Of a DNA stretch of 64,000 nucleotides, positions 8,941 to 17,233 are shown piece by piece (the stretch's first letter is position 1; every line of letters starts with the position of its first letter). The position numbers and the translations under genes are program-made. Origin of the DNA: an uncultured Pseudomonadales bacterium (GTDB lineage Bacteria > Pseudomonadota > Gammaproteobacteria > Pseudomonadales > Azotimanducaceae); assembly GCA_937921865.1 (NCBI GenBank), contig CAKZWF010000065.1, forward strand, positions 1 through 64,000, in the 5' to 3' direction. Under the pieces are notes generated by a model. The model ran no database searches. It worked only from the letters and a program-made list of their open reading frames with translations, and was not told the origin of the DNA.

Positions 8941-10095
8941 CTAGTTGCCGCCGCTGTCAGCCGCTGATGGCGGGCCCTGGTATTCGCTCTCCAGCAGCCT
9001 GGCACCACGGAGAATACCGCCCATGGCATAGTTGCCTTCGTGGCAGGCGTATTCGTAGACCTGGCTGTCAGGCTCGGATTTCCATGCATAACGGCCGCTC
9101 CAGGGTTCCGTCCACACAGTCTCATCGGTCACCGTAAAGTCGTAGTAGAGGTTGCCATCTTCCATTCGGCTGAAGCGCTCAACAACGTGAAGATTCTCAT
9201 CTGCACCAGGTAATCCATTGATTTCCCGGAATCCGCGGGTTTCCACTACGAGCACATCGCCTTCCCAGTGGCCAATTGAGTCGCCGAGCCACTTCCGATT
9301 TTCTTCCGACGTGTGTTCCGAATCGATGCGGATAATCCGCGCATCGTGGACCATTTCCTGAAGAATCATCACATGGGTCTCAGTCTGAACAATACGTTTG
9401 TAGTTGTTATACAGGCTCGAAATGGTAGGCACGGTGGAACCAAACGAGATCAGACAGCGTTCAGAGGGTGCCAGGCTTTCAGGGCCATCGAACGGTCCCG
9501 GTCCGTCATGATCCAGCCAGGTCGCATAACCTGTGTTTTCGTGGGCAAAACTCTGATAAATCGTGCCCATTCGCACGTCGAGACCCGGTAACGTGGGCGG
9601 GTAACGGCCATTGCCTGGTTGGTAAAGAATCGATGTGGGAATTTTCCCGTCGATTGCGCCGAGCGAACTGCCAGGATCAATGTAGAAGAGATTGTAGCCG
9701 CCAACCCCGCCTGCACCGCCGGCGTTACGCCCATCTCCACCAGACGGCGGCGCTTCGCGGTCCGGATCGCTCTCATCGGTGATCGCCCACTGCGAAGCCA
9801 CCTCAAACACCCAGTTCAACGTGCTGGCGATCCAGGGATAGAGATACTCGGTCTCGCCGAGCCATTCGGGCCGCTCGGTTGGGGTCAGTATCCCGGTGTC
9901 GTAGACGCCGGTCAGATCGGGTTTGCCGGAGGCCGTTCGTTTGATGTCCGCAGTTGCTGACAGGCTCAGCGCAGCAGCTGCGAAGACAACCAGAAACTGG
10001 CGGAATATGAGCATGAGCTTATCAACCCGGTGAGGTGAAGGCTGTAGTCTATAGCGTAGGGCAATGGCAGCCAAGAACGCTCTGATTCTCGGCAT
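8941..10095 (-). CDS. Exported protein of an uncharacterised, widespread secreted family
   Basis: Up to 384 residues. The ATG at 10095 has a strong GGGGAG site, but the signal peptide proper appears to start at the internal ATG 10014 (M-L-I-F-R-Q-F-L-V-V-F with an A-x-A-type end at S-A-T-A). Either start is possible. The mature protein has the hallmark D-S-I-G-H-W-E-G-D-V-L-V-V-E-T of a large family of secreted proteins of unknown function common in environmental Proteobacteria and Acidobacteria. A Gly-rich linker sits near residues 118-130. There are two late Cys at most. No enzymatic role is assigned. Confidence 0.65.
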   Translation of the reverse strand: MPRIRAFLAAIALRYRLQPSPHRVDKLMLIFRQFLVVFAAAALSLSATADIKRTASGKPDLTGVYDTGILTPTERPEWLGETEYLYPWIASTLNWVFEVASQWAITDESDPDREAPPSGGDGRNAGGAGGVGGYNLFYIDPGSSLGAIDGKIPTSILYQPGNGRYPPTLPGLDVRMGTIYQSFAHENTGYATWLDHDGPGPFDGPESLAPSERCLISFGSTVPTISSLYNNYKRIVQTETHVMILQEMVHDARIIRIDSEHTSEENRKWLGDSIGHWEGDVLVVETRGFREINGLPGADENLHVVERFSRMEDGNLYYDFTVTDETVWTEPWSGRYAWKSEPDSQVYEYACHEGNYAMGGILRGARLLESEYQGPPSAADSGGN

Positions 10096-10274
10096 AGCTC
10101 TCCCCGGAAAATGGGAGCAGGGCGGATATGATTAGCGACCATACTGATCTATCAGCTGGATCTCAGCGGCCTGGAAAAGTTAAATCGTCGAAACCGTTCG
10201 CGAGCCTGATACCACGCCCTGAGGATTTCGCTTAGTATCCGGGACTGGGTTACTAGCTGAATTGGGAGATAAGC

Positions 10275-11513
10275 ATGGAGCACGCACTGCAGGTTGAGAT
10301 TCTTAAAGAGCTGATGGGGCAGCTGGACGCCGGCAAGAATATCGATGCTGGTGTTCAGTACCGGATGCCAACCACCTCTTACATATGCCCTGAGATTGCG
10401 GCTAAGGAGCGGGAGTCTTTCTTTCGCAATCATCCACAGCTGATCGGCCTTTCCGGTGATCTGCCTAAACCAGGCAGCTATCTGACGATGAACGATTTCG
10501 GTATTCCGATCCTTGCCACTCGGGATAAGTCGGGTGAGTTCCACGCGTTTCTGAACGCCTGTCGACATCGCTCCGTGCAGGTGGCATCAGAGTCCCGCGG
10601 CCAGAAGTCAGTGTTCATGTGCCCGTTCCACTCCTGGAGTTATGCCAATACTGGTGATCTGATCAACATTCCAGATGAGGATCATTTCGGCGCCATTGAT
10701 AAGTCCTGCCATGGTCTGATCGAATTACCCGCGGTAGAGCGTGACGGTCTGCTCTGGGTGCACCCTAGCGTGGATGGCAAGCTCGATGTGGACGAACTAC
10801 TCGGTGAAGAGTTGGCCGCTGAGTTTGCCTCCTACGACATCACCCGCCACCAATTCGTGGGTGAGAAGACCATTGAGATGGAACTGAACTGGAAGTTTGC
10901 CAATGATACTTTCGGCGAGACCTACCACTTCGGCAAGCTCCACAAAGACACGCTGGGTCGCCTTTACTACGGCAACAATCTGCATCTGAAAGAATTCGGT
11001 CGACACCATCGCTTTGTTACTGCGAATCGTGGTATCGACGCACTGCGTAACATGCCTGAAGAAGAGTGGAACATTTCTCAAGGCACGTTTGTGCTCTATC
11101 ACCTGTTTCCGAACGTTCAGTTTCTGGTGGATAAAAACACCGCCACATTGATTCGCATCTATCCTGACGCAGAGAATCCCGGCCGCTCCGTCACTCGTAT
11201 CAGTTTTTACTACACGCCCGAAGTCATCGCCGCTGTGGAAGCGGAACAGTCTGCGGGTGGTAAGGTTGAGGACGTTTACGACTACGAAGGACGACAGGGC
11301 GTTATTGGCGGCATTGAAGCGTCCATGGAGGTGTTCTACAGCACCGTTGAGCGCGAAGATTATCTGATGGGTGAAATGCAGCAGCGTGCTGCCCAGACCG
11401 GCATGTTGAAAGAGATCCTCTTTGGTCGTAATGAACCGGCGCTGCACCATTTTCATCAGAACTATCGCGAGGCGTTAGGGCAGCCGGCGCTGCAGCCGGT
11501 CGAACCGGCTTAG
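10275..11513 (+). CDS. Rieske non-heme iron oxygenase, large subunit
   Basis: 412 residues with the two-part architecture of aromatic-ring-hydroxylating oxygenase alpha subunits. The Rieske [2Fe-2S] ligands are C96-x-H98 and C116-x2-H119. The catalytic domain carries the iron-binding segment N-D-T-F-G-E-T-Y-H-F-G-K-L-H, with two His and an upstream Asp bridging the subunits. It would hydroxylate an organic substrate using O2 and electrons from a reductase not adjacent here. The ATG start at 10275 has GGGAG 7 nt upstream. No small (beta) subunit or dedicated ferredoxin is next to it, which fits the trimeric alpha-only monooxygenase subfamilies. The next gene lies in the same frame after its stop, 80 bp downstream. 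Confidence 0.87.
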   Translation: MEHALQVEILKELMGQLDAGKNIDAGVQYRMPTTSYICPEIAAKERESFFRNHPQLIGLSGDLPKPGSYLTMNDFGIPILATRDKSGEFHAFLNACRHRSVQVASESRGQKSVFMCPFHSWSYANTGDLINIPDEDHFGAIDKSCHGLIELPAVERDGLLWVHPSVDGKLDVDELLGEELAAEFASYDITRHQFVGEKTIEMELNWKFANDTFGETYHFGKLHKDTLGRLYYGNNLHLKEFGRHHRFVTANRGIDALRNMPEEEWNISQGTFVLYHLFPNVQFLVDKNTATLIRIYPDAENPGRSVTRISFYYTPEVIAAVEAEQSAGGKVEDVYDYEGRQGVIGGIEASMEVFYSTVEREDYLMGEMQQRAAQTGMLKEILFGRNEPALHHFHQNYREALGQPALQPVEPA

Positions 11514-11594
11514 CCGATCGATAAGAGAAAACTGACAGGTTTCGCACCGGACCGATCTGGCTGCAGGAACCGGTTCAGCCGTGCGCTGTTTGGG

Positions 11595-12617
11595 ATGTGG
11601 CTGCTACTCGTTGGTGGATGCAGCGAAGCGCCACTGAGTTGTCAGCTCACCCCGAATATCGTTGATCTCAATACCGATGTGTACCCGATACACGATCCGA
11701 CAATCATCACTGATGATGGACGTTACTATGTTTATTCTTCAAGTGCGCTGGGTGCCTTCTATTCTTCAGATGATCTGCGGAGCTGGCGTGCAGAGGGCAA
11801 TGTCTTCGAGCAACTGCCGGACTGGCTCGTTGAGCTGATTCCGGTGGCCGACCACATCGGCTCACCTGATATCGAGCACTACCAGGGGCGTTACGTACTC
11901 TTCTATCAATCGCATAAAGGTAACACCTGCTTTGCTGCTACAGGGGTTGCGACCAATTCAACTCTTGATCCCGGCAGTGCTGATTACCTGTGGCAGGATC
12001 ATGGCCTGGTGCTGCACTCCAGGCCGTTCTATGAAAGTGTCGAGGTGTACTGCGGCAATGAGCTGGGCACGTTCAATGCAATCGATACGCACCTGTTCGT
12101 TGATCAGGATGAAACTCCATATCTGGTCTTAGGCTCAACGATTGGTGGGATCAAACTGATTGAATTGGATCCACGGACACTGAAACCACTAGCCAATGCG
12201 TCCTTCACCACGTTAGCGCAACGATTTCTATTTCAAAGCGATCCGATCATAGAGGCGCCCTACATCAAATACCGGGATGGCTTCTACTATCTGTTTGTGT
12301 CCTTCAATCACTGCTGCCTGGGTGCTGATACCCGATATCAGGTTCGGGTAGGCAGAGCAGAAAGTGTCACCGGACCCTACTTTGATGAGTCCGGGTGGCC
12401 GATGTACCTGGGTGGGGGCAGCCTGCTGATCGACGGTGATGGCGCTTTTGTTGGTACAGGTCACGCTGATGTGTTCACGGACAAAGGCAGCGACTGGCTG
12501 GTGCATCACGCCAAGCTCCCAGCAGACGACTATCGGGCTTATCTGAATATCCGGCAGTTGAACTGGCGGCAAAACGAAGCTGGCGAAGACTGGCCAACTG
12601 TCTGCAAAGACGGATAG
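11595..12617 (+). CDS. GH43-like glycosidase, probable lipoprotein
   Basis: A five-bladed propeller-type glycoside hydrolase family 43 protein, probably acting on arabinose- or xylose-containing glycans outside the cytoplasm. The expected catalytic triad is visible in order: Asp in IHDPTIITDD (base), Asp in NAIDTHLFVDQD (modulator) and Glu in IIEAPYIKYRDGFYYLF (acid), with a late G-H-A-D. The ATG at 11595 leaves only eight residues before the lipobox Cys (L-V-G-G-C), too short for a signal. The same frame is open upstream to the stop at 11513 and reads basic-then-hydrophobic (R-N-R-F-S-R-A-L-F-G), so the real start may be a non-ATG codon such as CTG 11532. The next gene starts 33 bp downstream, suggesting co-transcription. 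Confidence 0.75.
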   Translation: MWLLLVGGCSEAPLSCQLTPNIVDLNTDVYPIHDPTIITDDGRYYVYSSSALGAFYSSDDLRSWRAEGNVFEQLPDWLVELIPVADHIGSPDIEHYQGRYVLFYQSHKGNTCFAATGVATNSTLDPGSADYLWQDHGLVLHSRPFYESVEVYCGNELGTFNAIDTHLFVDQDETPYLVLGSTIGGIKLIELDPRTLKPLANASFTTLAQRFLFQSDPIIEAPYIKYRDGFYYLFVSFNHCCLGADTRYQVRVGRAESVTGPYFDESGWPMYLGGGSLLIDGDGAFVGTGHADVFTDKGSDWLVHHAKLPADDYRAYLNIRQLNWRQNEAGEDWPTVCKDG

Positions 12618-12650
12618 GATATTGAAGGGATTGTTGAAGGTGAGTCTGAG

Positions 12651-13799
12651 ATGAAACCAGAAATGGAAACCCGTGCGACCCAGGCGGGAAAGGGCTGGGC
12701 GGACAAAGACGGCTTTGTTGGGCCTTTCAAGCCGGGCAACGGACCGCGCAGTGACCCGCGTGGTGAGTTTCCGACCGGACCCGCCGTTGGCGAGCAGCTG
12801 CCAGACGTTCACTGCATCTCCGCTGAAGGGGGTTCGTTTAATCTGCATCAGCATCGTGACAACAGACCTGCGGTATTCATCTTTTTCCGCTCAGCGGTAT
12901 GGTGACCCCCTTGTCGAGCGCAGCTGGTCGAGCTGCAGAAAGCAATGAGCCACTTTGATGCCGCTGGCATTGCGGTGTATGCATTGAGCTACGATGAACC
13001 GGATGCGTTGCAGGATTTCGCGCAAGCCCACGGCATCAGCTACACGCTGTTATCAGATCCTGAATCGAAAGTGATCCGATCTTTCGGGATTCTCAATACC
13101 CTGATCGATCCAGATGATCACCCCTGGTATGGAATACCTTATCCAGGCAGTTACGTAGTCGATTCGGCCGGGTTGATCACTCACAAGTTCTTCGACAGTA
13201 ACCTGGCTGTTCGAGCTGGCCCCGAGCAATTGCTGGCGGCGGCGCTGGGTGAGGTTGTAGAGGATTCCGCTGTCGATGCAGTGCAGGCGGATTCTGTGAG
13301 TGTAAGCGTGCGGCTGGATGGTGACGCACTGACCCCCGTGGTTCAGAAGGATCTTGTTGTTCGTTTCAGTGTTCCCTCCGGGCGTCACGTCTATGCGGAA
13401 CCAGCACCTGAGGGATCTGTAGCCGTGTCCGTGGAACTCGACGATGACCAGCGTCTCGTGCAACGACCCGTGATTCGACCCGACAGTGAATCTCACACGC
13501 TCGCCGGAACGAAAGAGTCTTTTGAGGTGCATCACGGTGTCTTTGAGCTGCGTATACCGCTCACGCTCAACAGTCTGTTTTCTTCTGACGCAGGTGAGAT
13601 AACAGTTTCCGGCGAGATCCGTTGGCAGTCCTGTGACGATGAAGTTTGCGACATTCCTGCCCGACAGAGGTTCGAATGCCGATTGCCCGTATCGGAAGCT
13701 CCGCCGGTTGCGCTGGGTGGAAATCGCGGATCAGAAATCGAGCCGAACGCAATGGCGCATTTTCAGAAAATGACTCAGCGTCACGGCGGCACTGGCTGA
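12651..13799 (+). CDS. Selenocysteine-containing AhpC/TSA-type redoxin fused to a DsbD-N/DsbC-like domain
   Basis: 382 residues if the in-frame TGA at 12903-12905 is read as selenocysteine (residue 85). The flanking reading F-F-R-S-A-V-W-U-P-L-C-R-A-Q-L-V-E-L aligns with the family consensus R-S-A-D-W-C-P-F-C-x-x-Q-L-V-E-L, so the TGA replaces exactly the first redox Cys, giving U85-x2-C88. Residues about 45-215 form the thioredoxin-fold redoxin domain, which continues smoothly past the TGA. Residues about 220-360 resemble the DsbD N-terminal/DsbC domain (W-Q-S-C-D-D-E-V-C-D-I-P). A hairpin follows the TGA at SECIS distance. No signal peptide is obvious, although DsbD-N domains are normally periplasmic. 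A role in thiol redox chemistry or peroxide reduction is inferred. Alternative: a nonsense pseudogene; the intact frame on both sides argues against it. Confidence 0.82.
12920..12936 (+). promoter_or_regulatory. Candidate bacterial SECIS hairpin of the redoxin gene
   Basis: Arms 12920-12925 (GCAGCT) and 12931-12936 (AGCTGC) pair perfectly around the loop GGTCG. Twenty nucleotides separate the TGA from the loop, and the loop begins with GG, both within what is described for bacterial SECIS elements and close to the GGUC loop of E. coli fdhF. Caveat: the arms coincide with codons for the conserved Q-L-V-E-L-Q, whose common codons can form this hairpin without selection. Confidence 0.65.
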
Positions 13800-13851
13800 A
13801 CATGCCGCGAAGATTCTTCGCTCGCCCTGACTGATCGATCTGCGCTTCGGT

Positions 13852-14253
13852 ATGCCAAGCCGGTATCAGCTGCGCGGATCTTCGATCGAAATGATCTGTC
13901 GTGAGTCAACTACTCAGGCCGGGGAGGACGGCACGCTCATCCTGCCGGGGCAGCTTAAAGCCAACCGCTTCTTCGAAGGCGAACCGTATGTGTTCCAGCA
14001 GGTGGGTGGTCAGGGTCGGATTGCCTTCGACGTCGGCGACGATGACAACGATGACTACGCGTTGATCGGTATCCTGTCAGCGAAAAAACTCTCATTCTTT
14101 ACTAAGGTCTCCACCCACCGGTTCATCATCCTTCTGGTAGTGTTGGCTGCCTTGTTCGTGGTCATCAGCGGTGTTCGCACTCGTGGTCAGTCGCCGGTTT
14201 CGGGATTATTCTCGCCGAACGCTGGCGAATTCGGGAAAGCACTGCCACCCTGA
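13852..14253 (+). CDS. Hypothetical single-span membrane protein between two selenoprotein genes
   Basis: 133 residues, ATG at 13852 without a clear ribosome site. The first about 85 residues are polar with an acidic run (D-V-G-D-D-D-N-D-D-Y). One strong transmembrane helix (R-F-I-I-L-L-V-V-L-A-A-L-F-V-V-I-S) follows near residues 90-107, then a short tail. It starts 52 bp after the redoxin stop on the same strand and overlaps the opposite GrdB-like gene by 67 bp at its 3' end. No family recognised. It may be part of the redoxin operon. Confidence 0.45.
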   Translation: MPSRYQLRGSSIEMICRESTTQAGEDGTLILPGQLKANRFFEGEPYVFQQVGGQGRIAFDVGDDDNDDYALIGILSAKKLSFFTKVSTHRFIILLVVLAALFVVISGVRTRGQSPVSGLFSPNAGEFGKALPP

Positions 14254-15473
14254 AAATACCCCTCGGGTATCAGCAGCCCGCGCACCAGCTTCGACATGGG
14301 GTTTGCATCGGCGCTCAGATGCACGGCTACCGCCTGGAGGGCATCGCCCAGCGCAGTGCCGCCGAATATCCAGTTATTCAATGCATCATGATTGGGTGCG
14401 CCCGGGCCCGGCTGAGCGGCGATGGCTTCATGGTAGAACGTGCGCAGATCGTCGGCTATGTGTCGTACCAGCAGAGGCATATCGAACTTCCAGTCGATCC
14501 CAACTTCGGGTGGCTGGTGCAGATTGCCTTGCTCAGCGAGCTTGCCTAGTGCCCGCGCCAGGACCTCGACCTGATCCGGAGAAGCTCCGGTCACACCAAA
14601 CAGCGTGCGGCCGCGGGTAGCCCGAGTTTCCGCCGACCAGGGTGCCAACCGCGTGACTTCGGCGACCAGCCTTGCGGTGATCGATTCGTCCTCGATAACG
14701 GGGAAACTCACGGGACAAGCCCATTCGCCAGCGCCGGACTCCGGCGGCGCCTCTATCGGATAGTCGTCAATGGTCGGCTCGTTGGCGGTAGCAAGCATGC
14801 CCAGAGCTGCGCGGATGACCTGCTTCTGAAACTCCGGATCATCAGCGCTGCCAAGCGGCCGGCCCAGAGCAAAAGGTACCCACAGGGCGCGCGGTGGTCT
14901 TACCGCTTCGCTCTGTTCCCGGATCAGGCTGATGGACGCGGTGGCTACGCCAGCACGCTCGATGTAGTTTGCCAGGGCGCCGACGGCACCCGTACAGATG
15001 GGTCAAACAGGCACCATCAGCGCGACGTCGACACTATCGGCTGCCAGCAGTCGACCAACCTCTTCACCAGCAGCTTCCAGTGCCTGATGGTTTGGTTGTG
15101 CGCCCATGAAGCAGTAATGCCACTTAGATACGCCGCCTATCTCGCCGTCAGCAGCCATTTCCCGCAGTCGATCGAGGGGAAACCAGATATTGGGATCCTG
15201 CTGGAAAGCGCTGCGATCAAAATTAGTGCTGATATGCGACACGACCACGTCGGCGAAATCGACGTCCCCGGGGAGCAGTCTGTAGTCGACTGCGCCTGGT
15301 GTGAAGGGCACATCCGAGCGGCGATGCAAACCAGCGGTGGAGACGATGGCGATCTTTGCCTCTGCGAGTGGCTTCGGGCTGATCCACGGCGCGGGATCAA
15401 CAGGCGTCATGGCGTTTGCTCTGGCCCGCATATGGGTGGCTTCAGCTTCGTGGAGATCGGTGAGGCGAACCAT
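14187..15473 (-). CDS. GrdB-like selenoprotein (glycine/sarcosine/betaine/D-proline reductase selenoprotein B family)
   Basis: 428 residues if the in-frame TGA at 15003-15005 (codon 157) is read as selenocysteine. The frame has no other stop from 15473 to 14190. The site reads V-A-L-M-V-P-V-U-P-I-C-T-G-A-V, the position where this family carries U/C-x2-C after a hydrophobic strand. The N-terminal half contains H-I-S-T-N-F-D-R and P-L-D-R-L-R-E-M, typical of the family. A hairpin lies 18 nt after the TGA. Clostridial GrdB proteins reduce amino acid derivatives together with GrdA/GrdC, but no such partners are here. The proteobacterial branch is uncharacterised, so I infer only a selenium-dependent redox role. 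A Pro-rich stretch (P-I-E-A-P-P-E) occurs near residue 240. It converges on the 13852 gene. Confidence 0.85.
14975..14991 (-). promoter_or_regulatory. Candidate bacterial SECIS hairpin of the GrdB-like gene
   Basis: On the minus strand GGGTGCC (14991-14985) pairs with GGCGCCC (14981-14975) over seven base pairs including one U-G wobble, with loop GTC. Eighteen nucleotides separate the TGA from the loop, which starts with G. This meets the distance, stem and loop rules described for bacterial SECIS elements, but GC-rich coding DNA gives such hairpins by chance too. Confidence 0.6.
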
Positions 15474-15524
15474 GTTTATCCTAAATTGCAGAATCCCTGT
15501 CAGGAGATACTGTGGGCGGCGTGG

Positions 15525-16838
15525 TTAGTCAAGGATCGGTGTGACAGGATCATCCGGGTAGAGTTGGTGCAACAGTTCGCGGAGCCTTGGCAGGACCGGC
15601 AACTCGCTGAACTCATCGTCCTTTGCATAGCCCAGGTAGACGGCCACCAGATCCTTGCGGGGATTAATCAGAAGTCCCTGTCCTGCCCAGCCGCCTTTAT
15701 AAATATCGTCGTTGGCAAAGACGATGTCCCACTGGTTAACGTTATGACGAATCCCGGAGAGATCCGGGCGGGGATGACGGGCATTCTCCAACAGCTCAGG
15801 ACGCCCTCCGTGTAGCAGCATATTGACATGCTGTTGAGTGATGATCCGATGATCACTGACGATGTGATAGCTGGGAGTAAACAGCAGACCGAAGCGGGCC
15901 ATGTCACGAGCTTTCGCCAGAAAGCCGCCGGTGGAAAGTGCGATGCCATAGCGGGCGGCAAAAAAGGCAGCGTCACCTTCAGCACCAATATTGAACCATA
16001 GCTCGCTGGTCACGGCGTCGTGGAAAGGCATATTCAGTATTCGTTCCACCAGCCAGCTGAGCAGAAAGGTGTTTACCCCACTGTAGTCAAAGCCTGTTCC
16101 AGGAGACGCCCATTTGCCTGGCCGCATACTTATCAGGGCTTTGTAGGGTGTATCAGCCGTCTTGTCAGAACGCACGGCGTCATCAAGTGATGCTTCGAAC
16201 TCGTAGTAGCAGGTGCCCCGGTCATAGTTGCCATCCGAGCAATCGATGCCAGAGGCCATATCCAGGATGTCGCGGATGCTGATGCCCTGAAATTCTGAAT
16301 CTGCCAGTTCCGGCAGGTAGTGCTCGATAGATTTGGAGAGATCCACCTGGCCGCGTTCTTCAAGCAGGATCACCAGTGAAGAAGCAAGTACCTTTGCCAC
16401 AGACCACCAGATCGGCTTTTCGTATTCCTGCATCCTGGCGTAGTGTTCGAACACGATCTGGCCTCGATGCACTATGACTACGCCCATACTGGTGCTGAAA
16501 TCACTGTCGAGAAACTCAGTGAAAGGCATTGATCCGGCAGGAGTGTCCACTGAGAACCGGTCAATCTTACGGTTCAGCGCGTATGACAGCGGTCGCACCG
16601 GACCGTTTCGGTAGACGGGCACGGTCGGGAAAATCTGACGCAGATGTCGATTGTTCCAGCGCATCGCTTCGCCGGTGGGCACCCACCAGACTTCCTCTGC
16701 TGGATCCGGAAGCGTGCGGTGTCGCATCAGCGTTTCACTTACCGAAGTTGAAGGTTCGAAAGTCGCCTGGTTTTCGTTCGCGAATGCGGCAGTGCCGAGC
16801 AGGGTGATCAGAGCGGCCAGCGACAGTAGTCGGATCAT
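15525..16838 (-). CDS. Exported beta-lactamase-fold serine hydrolase
   Basis: 437 residues from the ATG at 16838, chosen because GAGGA lies directly upstream and the first residues are a clean Sec signal (M-I-R-L-L-S-L-A-A-L-I-T-L-L-G, cleaved near A-A-F-A). The class C/PBP-type nucleophile motif S-V-A-K follows W-W, and a Y-S-G motif (D-Y-S-G-V-N) stands in the second-motif place. A late G-G-W-A-G-Q-G replaces the K-T-G/H-x-G triad. It should be a periplasmic esterase, peptidase or amide hydrolase, substrate unknown. The gene starts 51 bp downstream of nothing in particular: its 3' end lies next to the GrdB-like gene start, same strand. Confidence 0.78.
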   Translation of the reverse strand: MIRLLSLAALITLLGTAAFANENQATFEPSTSVSETLMRHRTLPDPAEEVWWVPTGEAMRWNNRHLRQIFPTVPVYRNGPVRPLSYALNRKIDRFSVDTPAGSMPFTEFLDSDFSTSMGVVIVHRGQIVFEHYARMQEYEKPIWWSVAKVLASSLVILLEERGQVDLSKSIEHYLPELADSEFQGISIRDILDMASGIDCSDGNYDRGTCYYEFEASLDDAVRSDKTADTPYKALISMRPGKWASPGTGFDYSGVNTFLLSWLVERILNMPFHDAVTSELWFNIGAEGDAAFFAARYGIALSTGGFLAKARDMARFGLLFTPSYHIVSDHRIITQQHVNMLLHGGRPELLENARHPRPDLSGIRHNVNQWDIVFANDDIYKGGWAGQGLLINPRKDLVAVYLGYAKDDEFSELPVLPRLRELLHQLYPDDPVTPILD

Positions 16839-16857
16839 GGCGTTCCTCGATGGCAAT

Positions 16858-17098
16858 TCATGAGTATTCAAGCGCTGCCTCGCTCGCTTCAAAATCGATA
16901 CCGTCGCCGGATACCGCAACTCGCGTAACCTGGTAACCGACATCTTCCAGGCCGTGGTAGTACATGACTATGCGCTGGCGTTCATGATCTACCTGCACGT
17001 CGGGTGACTGAAACGTTATCCTGCAAACCACACCCCGCGAACAACGACCCGACCAGACACACCAGTGCGATCTTTTTGCAATGCCCCAAGAATCTCAC
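16858..17098 (-). pseudogene. Decayed lipoprotein gene, beta-propeller/glycosidase-like fragment
   Basis: A GTG at 17098 with GGAGG upstream opens a lipoprotein signal (K-K-I-A-L-V-C-L-V-G-S-L-F-A-G-C). That frame stops soon after. A shifted frame then reads a coherent segment, I-T-F-Q-S-P-D-V-Q-V-D-H-E-R and I-V-M-Y-Y-H-G-L-E-D, followed by Q-V-T-R-V-A-V-S-G-D-G-I-D-F-E-A, ending at the stop 16858-16860. The second part resembles an internal stretch of sugar-binding propeller proteins (GH43/GH32-like). I read it as an internally deleted, frameshifted relic. The remaining DNA to 17233 holds a short open frame but no recognisable gene. Confidence 0.45.
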
Positions 17099-17233
17099 GC
17101 GACTCCTCCATTCACAGCTCCCGTAATTTAAGCAAACCGTTGCAGTTCGCCGGGTCTACATGCTGGCAGTCGGCGTACCCAAGGGAACGGAATTTGCTGG
17201 TATTGAAGCAGCCAACGGTCTGTCGCCTCGCGC

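Noticed and set aside
12651-12905. Short 84-residue protein plus a separate 284-residue gene starting at 12945
   Set aside because: Both are in one frame, and together form one redoxin domain interrupted only by TGA at the redox Cys position, so recoding explains them better.
14187-14798. A separate 203-residue gene starting at an internal ATG
   Set aside because: The frame continues upstream without a stop to the TGA at 15003-15005 and joins the preceding segment as one GrdB-like protein.
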